From Micromonospora inositola (GTDB lineage: Bacteria; Actinomycetota; Actinomycetes; Mycobacteriales; Micromonosporaceae): 64,000 nt of DNA. How positions within the stretch are numbered: the stretch's first letter is position 1; each line of letters starts with the position of its first letter. The stretch is taken from assembly GCF_900090285.1 (NCBI RefSeq), contig NZ_LT607754.1, positions 1,984,001-2,048,000 of the forward strand, written 5' to 3'. The position numbers and the translations under genes were made by a program. This document shows positions 16,644-24,956 of this stretch, one piece after another. The notes under the pieces were generated by a model. It ran no database searches and was not told the DNA's origin. It saw only the letters and a program-made list of their open reading frames with translations.

Positions 16644-17468
16644 GTGAACCAGCAGCGAGTCCCGCGAAAGCGGACATATCTCATGTGCTCGCCCGAGCAC
16701 TTCGCGGTCGAGTACGCCATCAACCCGTGGATGGACGTGACCGCGCCGGTCGACGCCGAGCTGGCGGTCAAGCAGTGGGACCGCCTGCGGGAGACGCTCG
16801 TCGGCCTCGGCCATGAGGTGCACCTGCTCACCCCCGAGCGCGGGCTGCCCGACATGGTCTACGCGGCCAACGGCGCCTTCGTGGTGGACGGCACCGCCTA
16901 CGGCGCCCAGTTCAAGCACGAGCAGCGGGCCGCCGAGGCCGCCGCGCACCGGGGGTTCTACGAGGCGCAGGGCTGGCGGTTCATCGCGCCGAGCGAGACC
17001 AACGAGGGCGAGGGCGACTTCGCGTACCTGCCGGAGGCGCACGGCGGCCTGATCCTCGCCGGCCACGGCTTCCGCACCGAGCTGCCGGCGCACGCCGAGG
17101 CGCAGGAGGCGCTCGGCCGCCCGGTGGTCTCGCTTCGCCTGGTCGACCCGCGCTTCTACCACCTGGACGTGGCGCTCGCGTCGATCGACGACGCCAACGT
17201 CGTCTACTACCCGGGCGCCTTCTCGGTGGCCAGCCAGAAGGTGCTCGCCCAGCTCTTCCCGGACGCGGTCATCGCGGACGACGAGGACGCCCTGGCCTTC
17301 GGTCTCAACCTGGTCAGCGACGGCCTCAACGTCGTGCTCAACAGCGAGGCCAACCGGCTGGCGGGCAAGTTGAAGGCCGCCGGATACCACCCGGTCCCGG
17401 TGGAGCTGGCCGAGCTGAAGAAGGGCGGCGGCAGCGTGAAGTGCTGCATCGCCGAGCTGCGCCACTGA
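16644..17468 (+). CDS. ddaH: Dimethylarginine dimethylaminohydrolase (dimethylargininase)
   Basis: About 274 residues of the guanidino-group hydrolase superfamily. Substrate and catalytic motifs are present: YLMCSPEHFAVEYAINPWMD, DMVYAANGAFVV, the ETNEGEGDFAY acidic motif, a histidine in FYHLDVALA, and the catalytic cysteine near the C-terminus (GGGSVKCCIAEL). The enzyme converts methylated arginines to citrulline and methylamines. Starting at ATG 16596 would add 16 hydrophobic residues not seen in the family, so GTG 16644 is preferred. Divergent Lrp gene; strong terminator at 17495-17532. Related amidinotransferases cannot be fully excluded. Confidence 0.87.
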   Translation: MNQQRVPRKRTYLMCSPEHFAVEYAINPWMDVTAPVDAELAVKQWDRLRETLVGLGHEVHLLTPERGLPDMVYAANGAFVVDGTAYGAQFKHEQRAAEAAAHRGFYEAQGWRFIAPSETNEGEGDFAYLPEAHGGLILAGHGFRTELPAHAEAQEALGRPVVSLRLVDPRFYHLDVALASIDDANVVYYPGAFSVASQKVLAQLFPDAVIADDEDALAFGLNLVSDGLNVVLNSEANRLAGKLKAAGYHPVPVELAELKKGGGSVKCCIAELRH

Positions 17469-17494
17469 CCGTCCCGCAGCACACGCCGAGCACA

Positions 17495-17532
17495 CGACGG
17501 GCCGGCCTCCCGCAGGGGAGGCCGGCCCGTCG
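17495..17532. terminator. 17-bp perfect hairpin between convergent ddaH and the ABC binding protein
   Basis: Arms 17495-17511 and 17516-17532 are perfectly complementary with a four-base loop. It sits between converging genes and should terminate both. Confidence 0.75.
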
Positions 17533-17549
17533 GCGTACCGGGGCTCGGC

Positions 17550-18761
17550 TCAGCCGAGCGTGGCCAGCTCGTTGATCACGACGTTGGAGAGCAGCTGGCC
17601 GTCGTGCTGGACCCGGCGCAGGTACCACTTCTGCTGCGGGGTGCGCGGCTGGTTGAACTGCCAGGGCCCGCGCGGGCTGTCGACCTGGCCGATCTTGCCC
17701 AGCGCCAGGTTGACCTGTTGCGGGGTGGGGTCCCCGCCGACCAGCCGGATCGCCTTGTCGAGCACCTGCGCGGCGTCGTACGAGGCCATCGCGTAGGTGG
17801 TCGGGGAGGCGTGGTACGTCTTGCGGTACGCCGAGGCGAACACCCGGTTGGCCGTGTTGTTGAGATCGGCCGAGTAGTTGAGCGCGGTCTCGATGCCGTA
17901 CTTCTCGATCGTGGCGTCCTCGCTCTCCAGGTCGGTGAGCACCGTGCCCTCGGTGAGGAACCCGGGGGCGTAGATCCGGCCGCGGTAGCCCTCGTCGTAG
18001 ACCTGCTTGACGAACTGGACCGCGGCCGGGCCGGCGTAGTGGCAGAAGATCACGTCGGGCCGGCGGCCCGGCGCCAGCGCCCGGCCGATGGCGTCGACGT
18101 ACGTCCCCTTGCCGGGGGTGGGGTCGTCGGTGGTGAGGATCGGCTCGTCGGCGATGCGGCGGCCGTTCACCTCGTAGCCCTTCCGGAAGCCGCCGATGAC
18201 GTCCCGGCTGCTCGGGCTGTCGGGGGCGATGATGGCGATCCGGCTGGTGGCGGGCAGGGTCTCGTGGAGGTACTGGCCGAGCGCCCGGCCGGGTTCGTCG
18301 AGCACGTACGAGGTGCGCCAGATGTAGACGACGCTCTGCAGGCTGGTCGGGGAGGCGTTCGAGCCGATCAGGGGCACCCGCGCCTGCTCGACGCTGTCCC
18401 GGATGCCCAGCATGACGGCGGAGCTGACCACGCCGGTGAGCGCCAGGACGCCCTCCTTGAGCAGGCGGTCGACGGCGGCCTGCCCGCTCTTGGCGTTCTC
18501 ACCCTCCTCGGCGGACACCACGGTCACCGGGTGCCCGCCCAGGCGCTGGTCGTTGAGGCTGAGGAAGAGCTGGAAACCGTTGGTGATCTCTTCGCCGATC
18601 GCCTTGTTCGCGCCCTTGCCGGGCACGATCAGCCCGATCTTGATCGGGTTGCCGGAGCCGGCGGCCGTCCCCCCGGAGTCGGAGCCGCAGCCGGCCGCCA
18701 GTCCGCTGGTACCGAGCGCGGCCAGCAGTTGAAGTGCCCGCCTGCGGTTCATCTGCGACAC
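17550..18761 (-). CDS. ABC transporter substrate-binding lipoprotein (branched-chain amino acid type)
   Basis: 403 residues. The N-terminus is a lipoprotein signal with twin-arginine character (MNRRRALQLLAALGTSGLAAGC), cysteine as lipidation site, followed by the type I periplasmic-binding fold (IKIGLIVPGKGANKAIGEEITNGFQLFL, then ALTGVVSSAVMLGI, PLIGSNAS, TYAMASYDAAQVLDKAI) typical of LivJ/Peripla_BP_6 proteins. It should bind an amino acid or related solute outside the membrane. No permease or ATPase genes are adjacent, so it is an orphan or works with a distant transporter or sensor. The GTG at 18761 follows AAGGAAAT. Confidence 0.88.
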   Translation of the reverse strand: MSQMNRRRALQLLAALGTSGLAAGCGSDSGGTAAGSGNPIKIGLIVPGKGANKAIGEEITNGFQLFLSLNDQRLGGHPVTVVSAEEGENAKSGQAAVDRLLKEGVLALTGVVSSAVMLGIRDSVEQARVPLIGSNASPTSLQSVVYIWRTSYVLDEPGRALGQYLHETLPATSRIAIIAPDSPSSRDVIGGFRKGYEVNGRRIADEPILTTDDPTPGKGTYVDAIGRALAPGRRPDVIFCHYAGPAAVQFVKQVYDEGYRGRIYAPGFLTEGTVLTDLESEDATIEKYGIETALNYSADLNNTANRVFASAYRKTYHASPTTYAMASYDAAQVLDKAIRLVGGDPTPQQVNLALGKIGQVDSPRGPWQFNQPRTPQQKWYLRRVQHDGQLLSNVVINELATLG

Positions 18762-18774
18762 CGATTTCCTTCCG

Positions 18775-18803
18775 AAAAAACGTTGCAGGGGCTCATCGCC
18801 CCT
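18775..18803 (-). terminator. Hairpin plus T-run after the alpha/beta hydrolase gene
   Basis: On the minus strand a 6-bp GC stem (18803-18798 with 18792-18787, five-base loop) begins nine bases after the hydrolase stop and is followed within six bases by six Ts. It looks like an intrinsic terminator separating the hydrolase from the binding-protein gene. Confidence 0.55.
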
Positions 18804-18811
18804 TCGGCGTT

Positions 18812-19639
18812 CTACCTGGTCGGCGACGCTGCGTCAATGCCAGGAAGATCATCGTGCAGGGACCGCAACGCGTCGACCACCCGGGGCCAGGCCGCGGAGT
18901 CCGGCGCGATCAGCCCGAAATGCTCGCATTCAGGCAGCTCGACAAGGGTGGCGGGGGAGCCGGCGGCCCGGGCCGCGGCGACCCAGGAGCGGCTCATCCC
19001 CACCGGCACCTGGCGGTCCTGGCCGCCGTGCACAACTACGCTCCGTACCCGAATCGGCACCAACGTCGATGGATCGGCCGCCGCGTACCGGTCGGGCACG
19101 TCCGCCGGGCCGCCGCCGAGCAGCACGGCCACCGCCCCCGAGTCCAGGTCCAGCCGGTACGCCTCGGCGAGGTCGGCGACCGGGGCCAGCGCCAGCACGC
19201 CGCCGACCGTCTCCGGCGCGTGCGCCGCGACGTACAGCGCCAGGTGACCGCCGGCCGAGTGGCCCACCAGGATCGGCGGTACGGGAGCCACCCGGTCCGG
19301 CATCGCGGTGGCGGCCAGCCCGGGCAGCGCGGCCACCCCGGCCAGCACGTCGGTCAGCGTGTGCGGCCAGCCCCCGTCGGGCTGGCCGGTGCGCCGGTAC
19401 TCGACCTGGGCGACCGGGTGGCCCAGCGCGGCGAGCGCCGCCGCCATCGGGCCGGTGTGACTACGGTCATACTCCGTCCGCCAGAACCCGCCGTGCACCA
19501 CGACGACCAGCGGCCGGGCCGGGCCGTCGCCGGCGGGCCGGCGCAGGTCGGCGACCTGTTCGGGATGGTCGCCGTAGGCGACCGTGACGTCCGGCGCCGG
19601 GGCGGGCCGGGTCAGCACGGCGCGCGGGTCTGCGGGCAT
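18812..19639 (-). CDS. Alpha/beta hydrolase, kynurenine formamidase/BD-FAE-like
   Basis: 275 residues. The oxyanion motif VVVHGGFWR (HGGxW) near residue 45 and nucleophile motif GHSAGGHLALY near 135 are typical of formamidase-like serine hydrolases; a DxxVP segment (GGQDRQVPVG) and a late histidine (ECEHFGL) complete the triad. Members hydrolyse esters or N-formyl amides; the HGGxW motif suggests kynurenine formamidase, but no tryptophan-catabolism genes are near. The ATG at 19639 follows a leaderless -10 element. Confidence 0.8.
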   Translation of the reverse strand: MPADPRAVLTRPAPAPDVTVAYGDHPEQVADLRRPAGDGPARPLVVVVHGGFWRTEYDRSHTGPMAAALAALGHPVAQVEYRRTGQPDGGWPHTLTDVLAGVAALPGLAATAMPDRVAPVPPILVGHSAGGHLALYVAAHAPETVGGVLALAPVADLAEAYRLDLDSGAVAVLLGGGPADVPDRYAAADPSTLVPIRVRSVVVHGGQDRQVPVGMSRSWVAAARAAGSPATLVELPECEHFGLIAPDSAAWPRVVDALRSLHDDLPGIDAASPTR

Positions 19640-19652
19640 GACCGGGACGGTA
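19640..19652 (-). promoter_or_regulatory. Leaderless -10 element (TACCGT) of the alpha/beta hydrolase
   Basis: TACCGT on the minus strand (19647-19652) is seven bases from the ATG at 19639, with no ribosome site between. Confidence 0.5.
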
Positions 19653-19732
19653 GCGCGCCCGGCCGGGTGGTTCGGGCCCGGGACCCGGTCCCGGCGCGCG
19701 CGGGTGGCGGGCGCTGGGTAAAGATGGGACCC

Positions 19733-20320
19733 ATGACCGAAGCGCCTTCCGGTGGACAGAACGACGAGCAGGGCACCGACGGGATCCCCGGCACGGTGGT
19801 GGTGGTCGGTCCCGACGGCCGGCCGGTCGGCACCGTGCAGACCGAGGAGGGGCTGGGCGAGGACCCCACCCGCCTCGTGGAGCAGCCGGCCAAGGTGATG
19901 CGGATCGGCAGCATGATCAAGCAGCTGCTGGAGGAGGTGAAGGCGGCGCCGCTCGACGACGCCAGCCGGCACCGGATGCGCGAGATCCACGAGCGCTCGA
20001 TCGTCGAGCTGAAGGAGGGGCTCGCCCCCGAGCTGCGCGAGGAGCTGGAGCGGATCTCGCTTCCCTTCACCGAGGACAAGGCGCCCAGCGAGAGCGAGCT
20101 GCGGATCGCTCACGCCCAGCTGGTGGGCTGGCTGGAGGGCCTGTTCCACGGCATCCAGGCGGCCCTGGTCGCCCAGCAGATGGCCGCCCGGGTGCAGCTG
20201 GAGCAGATGCGGTCCGGCCGGCAGGCGCTGCCCAGCGGCCCCACCGGGGTCATGCCGGGGATGCCCGGCATGGGCCAGCCGCAGGGCGGCGAGGGGCACG
20301 GCACAGGCCAGTACCTCTGA
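19733..20320 (+). CDS. bpa: Bacterial proteasome activator Bpa/PafE
   Basis: 195 residues. The central four-helix region (PAKVMRIGSMIKQLLEEVKAAPLDDASRHRMREIHERSIVELKEGLAPELREEL) matches the DUF2587 family now known as Bpa/PafE, an ATP-independent ring that opens the 20S proteasome gate for unfolded or Pup-independent substrates. The chain ends in GQYL, the HbYX-type tail that docks in the proteasome alpha ring. A Gly/Met/Pro-rich linker precedes the tail. A second in-frame ATG at 19724 would add three residues. Proteasome genes are not in the window, as is usual. Confidence 0.93.
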   Translation: MTEAPSGGQNDEQGTDGIPGTVVVVGPDGRPVGTVQTEEGLGEDPTRLVEQPAKVMRIGSMIKQLLEEVKAAPLDDASRHRMREIHERSIVELKEGLAPELREELERISLPFTEDKAPSESELRIAHAQLVGWLEGLFHGIQAALVAQQMAARVQLEQMRSGRQALPSGPTGVMPGMPGMGQPQGGEGHGTGQYL

Positions 20321-20361
20321 CCAGGCCCGGGCACCGCGCGCACGCGGGCGGCCCGGACCGC

Positions 20362-21174
20362 TCAGCCCACCCCGAAGACCTTCTCCAGGTACGCGGCCAC
20401 GCCGTCCGCGGAGTTCGCCGCCGTCACCTCGTCGGCGATCTCCAGGACGGCGGGGTGCGCGTTGGCGACCGCCACCGCCCGGCCGGCCCAGGTCAGCATC
20501 GGCACGTCGTTCGGCATGTCGCCGAAGGCCAGCACGTCCCGCTCGTCGATGCCGAGCCGGGCGCAGTACCAGGCCAGCCCGGCCGCCTTGGTCACCCCGG
20601 CGGCGGAGATCTCCACCAGCCCGGTGTACGACGAGTGGGTCGCCTCGGCCAGCCCCGCCAGCGCCCCCGCCACCAGCTGCACGAACGCGTCCGGGTCCTG
20701 CTCGCCGGCCCGGGCCAGCAGCTTGACCGCCGGGGCGGAGAGCAGCTCCTCGGGGGACTCGACCGCCCGGATGGCTTCGTGGTCGGCGTCCCAGCGCAGC
20801 GGGTAGTGCGCCTCGTGCCGCATGTGCCGGCTGTCCACGATCTCCACCGCGAAGCTCACCCCGGGCACCTCGGCCCGCAGCCGCCGGGCCACCTCCGCCA
20901 GTAGCTCCGGGGCGAGCGGGTCGGCCCGCAGCACCTCGTCGGCGACCGGGTCGTACACCACCGCGCCGTTGGCGCAGATCGCCGGGAGCGGCTCGGCGAG
21001 CTGGTCGTACACCAGCTGGAGCCAGCGGATGGGCCGGCCGGTGACCAGCACGACCGGCGTGCCCTGCGCGGAGATCCGGGCCAGCACCGCCGCGGTGTGC
21101 GGGCTGAGCGTCCGGTCGTCCCGGAGCAGGGTGCCGTCGATGTCCGTCGCGATCAGCCGAGGTGCCTCTCCCAT
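20362..21174 (-). CDS. HAD-superfamily phosphatase, Cof type (second of a tandem pair)
   Basis: 270 residues. Motif I IATDIDGTLLRDD (nucleophile Asp near residue 11), motif II VLVTGRP, motif III lysine region (GVTKAAGLAWYC) and motif IV FGDMPNDVPML are complete, with a Cof-type C2 cap. Such enzymes dephosphorylate sugar phosphates, flavin or pyridoxal phosphates. The ATG at 21174 overlaps the stop of the upstream paralogue by one base (TGATG), so the two are co-translated. Confidence 0.87.
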   Translation of the reverse strand: MGEAPRLIATDIDGTLLRDDRTLSPHTAAVLARISAQGTPVVLVTGRPIRWLQLVYDQLAEPLPAICANGAVVYDPVADEVLRADPLAPELLAEVARRLRAEVPGVSFAVEIVDSRHMRHEAHYPLRWDADHEAIRAVESPEELLSAPAVKLLARAGEQDPDAFVQLVAGALAGLAEATHSSYTGLVEISAAGVTKAAGLAWYCARLGIDERDVLAFGDMPNDVPMLTWAGRAVAVANAHPAVLEIADEVTAANSADGVAAYLEKVFGVG

Positions 21175-21995
21175 CACCGGGACAGTAGTCGGTCCAGGTA
21201 GACCGCGACGCCGTCGTCGTCGTTGCGCAGGGTCACCTCGTCGGCCGCGGCGCGGACCTCCGGGTGGGCGTTGGCGACCGCCACCCGCGCCCACCCCGCC
21301 CAGGCGAACATCGGCAGGTCGTTGGGCATGTCGCCGAAGACCAGCACCTCGGCCGGGTCGACCCCGAGGGTCTGCGCGACCACGCTGAGCCCGGTCGACT
21401 TGTCCACCCCGGGCGGGCAGATCTCGATGAAGCCGAGCCCGGCCTGGGTGAGCGTGGCCGTCTCCGGCGGGACGATCCTGCGGGCCGTGGCCAGCAGCTC
21501 GTCGACGTGGTGGTCGGCGGTCCGGGCGAACGCCTTGATCACGTCGGAGGAGACGCACTCCGCGCGGCTGCGTGCCTCGAACCGGTCCGGGTAGGGCCAG
21601 CTCGGGTGGTAGTCACCCCAGAGCGGGGCGTCGTGCTCGTCGGAGGCCTCGACCATGACGGTGAGCGGGCCGACCGCCGCCTCCAGGTCGGCGAGGAGCC
21701 GGGCGAGCACCTCACCGGGGAGGCGTTCGTCGCGCAGCACCACGGGGCCGGCCGGATCGCTCTGGTCGACCACCCGTCCCCCGCCGGCCATCACCAGGAA
21801 GTCGGCGGCGCGGATGTCGTTGCGGGTCAGCTCGGTCAGGCGCGGTCCGCGACCGGTCGCGCCGACCACCGGGATCCCGGCGGCCCGCACCCGGTCGAGC
21901 ACCTCGTGGGTGTACGCGGAGACGGTCTCGTCGCTGCGGACGAGCGTCCCGTCGAGGTCGGTGGCGATCAGCTTGGGCAGGCCCGGGCGGGTCAT
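21174..21995 (-). CDS. HAD-superfamily phosphatase, Cof type (first of a tandem pair)
   Basis: 273 residues with motif I IATDLDGTLVRSD, motif II VGATGRGPR, a PGVDKSTGLSVVAQTL lysine motif and FGDMPNDLPMFAWAG motif IV. It is a clear paralogue of the following gene, with a different cap region, suggesting different substrates. The ATG at 21995 is preceded by a textbook GAAGGAGG site. Transcribed with its paralogue. Confidence 0.87.
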   Translation of the reverse strand: MTRPGLPKLIATDLDGTLVRSDETVSAYTHEVLDRVRAAGIPVVGATGRGPRLTELTRNDIRAADFLVMAGGGRVVDQSDPAGPVVLRDERLPGEVLARLLADLEAAVGPLTVMVEASDEHDAPLWGDYHPSWPYPDRFEARSRAECVSSDVIKAFARTADHHVDELLATARRIVPPETATLTQAGLGFIEICPPGVDKSTGLSVVAQTLGVDPAEVLVFGDMPNDLPMFAWAGWARVAVANAHPEVRAAADEVTLRNDDDGVAVYLDRLLSR

Positions 21996-22163
21996 CGTTC
22001 CTCCTTCGCCCGCCGCCGTCGCGCCAGCCGTCCTGGTCGTCGGTGCCTCGGCCCATGAACGGCGGGCAGCAACCGTACCTCGCGGAACAGGTCGCATCCA
22101 TGGCTTCCCGGCGAATCGGGCACCAACCCGCGGCGACCGTCCGGTGACGGTCCGGAGCTTCGC

Positions 22164-22895
22164 TCAGGCCGGCGGCTCGCCGCGGGCGAACGGCACGGTG
22201 GGCTCGACCGTCAGGTCGGCCGGTGCGGGCAGGAGGTCGTCCGCCCGCCGCCGCTCCCGCCGGCGACCCCGCCCCAGCGGCCCGGGCTCCGGCTCCGCGC
22301 CGGGCTCGGCGGCGGCCCCCGCGGGCGCGGTCTGGCCGGACAGGTGCAGCGCGGCCGCGAGCAGGACGGTGGCCAGGAAAGCGGTCACCAGACCGCGGCC
22401 GTAGTCGACCCGGACCCCCGCCTCCGAGGGGTAGAACAGCGTCCGCTGGCCCGCGTCGTCGAGGGAGAGCGCGGTCGCGGTCAGCACGGCGAGCACCGCC
22501 ACCGCGAGGCCGAGGCCGGCCACCCGGGCGTTGGACCGGACGGCGGGGGTGCCGCGCAGGGCCAGCGCCACCGCCACCGCGAGGCCGAGCAGGCCCACCA
22601 GGTAGCCGGCGCCGAAGCCGCCCACGTCGGCCACCCCGCCCGGGACCCGGATCGAGGTGTTCCCCTCCGAGTCGCCGTTCGGCACCGTCATCACCAGCCA
22701 CTCGCCGATCAGCGAGGCGATCGCGGCCACCGCGCCGAGCCCGGCCAGCACCAGCGGCAGCCGGTGGTCCCGCCGCAGTCCGGCCAGGGAGCGGCCGACC
22801 CGGCCGGGCGGGGTGGGCTCTTCGTCGCCCCATTCCACGACGGTCGTCCCGTCGGACCGGTCGTCCTGCCTGGGGATGGGGAGATCCTGAGACAT
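22164..22895 (-). CDS. Four-helix membrane protein of unknown function
   Basis: 243 residues. An acidic cytoplasmic N-terminus (1-45) is followed by four hydrophobic helices (LPLVLAGLGAVAAIASLIGEWLVM, GYLVGLLGLAVAVALAL, GLGLAVAVLAVLTATAL, LVTAFLATVLLAAALHL) and an Arg/Pro-rich C-terminal tail. A polar loop after helix 1 should face outside. No family is recognised. GGAAGGG precedes the ATG. Confidence 0.7.
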   Translation of the reverse strand: MSQDLPIPRQDDRSDGTTVVEWGDEEPTPPGRVGRSLAGLRRDHRLPLVLAGLGAVAAIASLIGEWLVMTVPNGDSEGNTSIRVPGGVADVGGFGAGYLVGLLGLAVAVALALRGTPAVRSNARVAGLGLAVAVLAVLTATALSLDDAGQRTLFYPSEAGVRVDYGRGLVTAFLATVLLAAALHLSGQTAPAGAAAEPGAEPEPGPLGRGRRRERRRADDLLPAPADLTVEPTVPFARGEPPA

Positions 22896-23144
22896 CGGCC
22901 ACCCTTCCGCACGCGGGCCTGTGCCGAATCATGGCACAGCTGACACGCGGCGAAGGGTCCCGCAAGTCCCACGGATCCCGACCGGTTCCCGCACACCCGC
23001 TCGTTCCGCACCACCGGGGCGATCCGAAGTGTCGTACCGGTGGTGTTTCATGCCTCGTCGTCGGCCCGTGGAGGCCCGCCCCACCACCCGGCGGGGAGTC
23101 GCTCACTCCAAAGGTGAGGATCCACGACAACCGACAGGAACACG

Positions 23145-23179
23145 TTGAACGTTGGTGGACACCGCACTAGCGTCAGAGC
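23145..23179 (+). promoter_or_regulatory. Consensus-like promoter of the OsmC gene
   Basis: TTGAAC (23145-23150), 17-base spacer, TAGCGT (23168-23173), then six bases to the ATG at 23180. This is the best full -35/-10 promoter in the window and gives a leaderless mRNA. Confidence 0.65.
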
Positions 23180-23611
23180 ATGCCTATCCGTACCGCTTCC
23201 GCACGTTGGCAGGGCAACCTCACCGAGGGTGCCGGGACCGTCCGCACCGGCAAGGGCGGGCTCACCGGGAACTACTCGTTCAAGTCGCGCTTCGAGGAGG
23301 GCGAGGGGACCAACCCGGAGGAGCTGATCGGTGCCGCGCACTCCGCCTGCTTCTCGATGGCCCTCTCCAAGCAGCTCGCCGACGCGGGCGCGACCGACAC
23401 CTCGGTGGAGACCACCGCCAAGGTCCACTTCGACAAGACCGACGCGGGCATGACCGTGACCCGGATCGACCTGGAGACGGTCGGCCAGGTCGCGGGAATG
23501 GACGAGGCCCAGTTCACCAAGCTGGCCGAGGCCGCCAAGGAGAACTGCCCGATCTCCCGGCTGCTCTCCCCGGGCGCGCAGATCAGCCTCACCGCCCGCC
23601 TCGCCTCCTGA
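23180..23611 (+). CDS. OsmC-family peroxiredoxin
   Basis: 143 residues. Two catalytic cysteines are in their usual places: AAHSACFSMALS (near residue 58) and KENCPISRLLS (near 123), with the conserved arginine in SARWQGNL and glutamate in the TNPEELIGAAH motif. OsmC proteins reduce organic hydroperoxides using a thiol cofactor. It stands alone, with its own strong promoter and a hairpin terminator, so it is probably monocistronic. Confidence 0.92.
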   Translation: MPIRTASARWQGNLTEGAGTVRTGKGGLTGNYSFKSRFEEGEGTNPEELIGAAHSACFSMALSKQLADAGATDTSVETTAKVHFDKTDAGMTVTRIDLETVGQVAGMDEAQFTKLAEAAKENCPISRLLSPGAQISLTARLAS

Positions 23612-23651
23612 CCCGGCCGGTCGCCCTTCGGCGACCCCCGGGCCACGCCTG

Positions 23652-23697
23652 CACGGAAAGAGTGCCCATCCGCATGCTGATGAGCACTCTTTCCGTG
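23652..23697 (+). terminator. Hairpin terminator after the OsmC gene
   Basis: Perfect 14-bp arms 23652-23665 and 23684-23697 with an 18-base loop, followed by ATTTT. Located 40 bases after the OsmC stop and before the zincin gene. Confidence 0.65.
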
Positions 23698-23752
23698 ATT
23701 TTCCAGTGATCTTGATGGGTGGGAACGCGCCCGGGGCGGGGAGGATGGGGGC

Positions 23753-24103
23753 GTGCCGGTGGAGATGAGCCGTGAGCGGTTCGAGGAGTTGGTCGGCGAG
23801 GCCCTCGACGAGGTGCCCGAGGAGCTGCTCGGGCTGATGAGCAACGTGGTGATCCTGGTGGAGGATGATCCGCCCCCGGGCGAGAACCTGCTCGGCCTCT
23901 ACGAGGGCCACGCGCTGACCAACCGCGGTTGGGACTACTCCGGGGTCCTCCCGGACCGCATCCTCATCTACCGGCGCCCGATCCTGCGGATCTGCGACAC
24001 GGAGGAGGACGTCGTCGACGAGGTGGCGGTGACCGTGGTGCACGAGATCGCCCACCACTTCGGCATCGACGACGCCCGGCTGCACGCGCTCGGCTGGGGC
24101 TGA
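23753..24103 (+). CDS. Minimal zincin-type metallopeptidase family protein
   Basis: 116 residues. The zinc signature HEIAHHFGIDD (HExxHxxGxxD) lies near the C-terminus (about 98-108), with GLYEGHALTNRGWDYSGVLPDRILIYRRPI before it. This is the compact Zincin_1 (PF06262) family found across actinobacteria; the zinc site is complete, but few members have known substrates. GTG 23753 was taken because GGGGAGGATG precedes it; ATG 23765 is also possible. Confidence 0.85.
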   Translation: MPVEMSRERFEELVGEALDEVPEELLGLMSNVVILVEDDPPPGENLLGLYEGHALTNRGWDYSGVLPDRILIYRRPILRICDTEEDVVDEVAVTVVHEIAHHFGIDDARLHALGWG

Positions 24104-24190
24104 CCGCGCCCGCCCCGCTCGGCCCATGCCGGCCGTTGCGCGGCTCCCCTAACCTGCGGGAGAGGCACACCCCGATGCAGGAGGAAACCC

Positions 24191-24913
24191 ATGCGCAGCG
24201 CGCTGTTCTCCGCGGAGAACCTTGAGAAGGAGTCCCAGCAGCCGGGCATGCGGCTGCAGAACTCCAAGATGCTGAAGATCGAGCTGAACGGCGAGGCGAT
24301 GGCCCGGGTCGGGTCCATGGTCGCGTACCAGGGGCAGGTGCAGTTCCAGGCGCTCGGCTCCGGCGGGATCGGCAAGTTCATCAAGCAGCGCCTGACCGGC
24401 GAGGGCGTCCCGCTGATGAAGCTCTCCGGCCGGGGCGACGTCTTCCTCGCCGAGCTGGCCAAGGACGTGCACATCATCGACCTGGAGCCCGGCGACGCCC
24501 TGTCGATCAACGGCTCCAGCGTGCTCGCCTTCGACTCCACCCTCCAGTACGACATCAAGATGGTCGGCGGCGCCGGCATGGCGTCCTCGTCCGGCCTGTT
24601 CAACTGCGTCTTCACCGGCCACGGCCGGATCGCGATCACCACCAAGGGCACCCCGGTGGTGCTCAACGTCGACCAGCCGACCTACGTCGACCCGCAGGCC
24701 GCGGTCTGCTGGTCGGCCAACCTCCAGACCGGCTACCACCGGGCCGAGCAGCTCGGCCTGGGCACGCTGCTCGGCCGCAGCACCGGTGAGGCGTTCACCA
24801 TGAGCTTCGCCGGTCAGGGCTTCGTCGTGGTGCAGCCCTCCGAGGAGCCACCGGTGCAGGGCAGCGGCGCCCAGCAGCAGCAGGGCGGCCTGCTCGGCGG
24901 CCTGCTGCAGTGA
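24191..24913 (+). CDS. AIM24 family protein
   Basis: 240 residues of the beta-rich AIM24/TIGR00266 family: MLKIELNGEAMARVGSMVAYQGQVQF near the start, GRGDVFLAELAKDVHIIDLEPGDAL in the centre, STGEAFTMSFAGQGFVVVQPSE near the end and a Gln/Gly-rich tail. The family is named from a yeast mitochondrial protein; its bacterial role is unknown. A strong CAGGAGG site precedes the ATG. A hairpin at 24925-24951 follows. Confidence 0.88.
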   Translation: MRSALFSAENLEKESQQPGMRLQNSKMLKIELNGEAMARVGSMVAYQGQVQFQALGSGGIGKFIKQRLTGEGVPLMKLSGRGDVFLAELAKDVHIIDLEPGDALSINGSSVLAFDSTLQYDIKMVGGAGMASSSGLFNCVFTGHGRIAITTKGTPVVLNVDQPTYVDPQAAVCWSANLQTGYHRAEQLGLGTLLGRSTGEAFTMSFAGQGFVVVQPSEEPPVQGSGAQQQQGGLLGGLLQ

Positions 24914-24924
24914 CCGTCCGGTCC

Positions 24925-24951
24925 GCGGGGCGCCCCGACCGGGCGTCCCGC
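24925..24951. terminator. Bidirectional hairpin between AIM24 and pheA
   Basis: Arms 24925-24935 and 24941-24951 pair over 11 bases with one G-T wobble and a five-base loop, between converging genes. Confidence 0.55.
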
Positions 24952-24956
24952 GACCG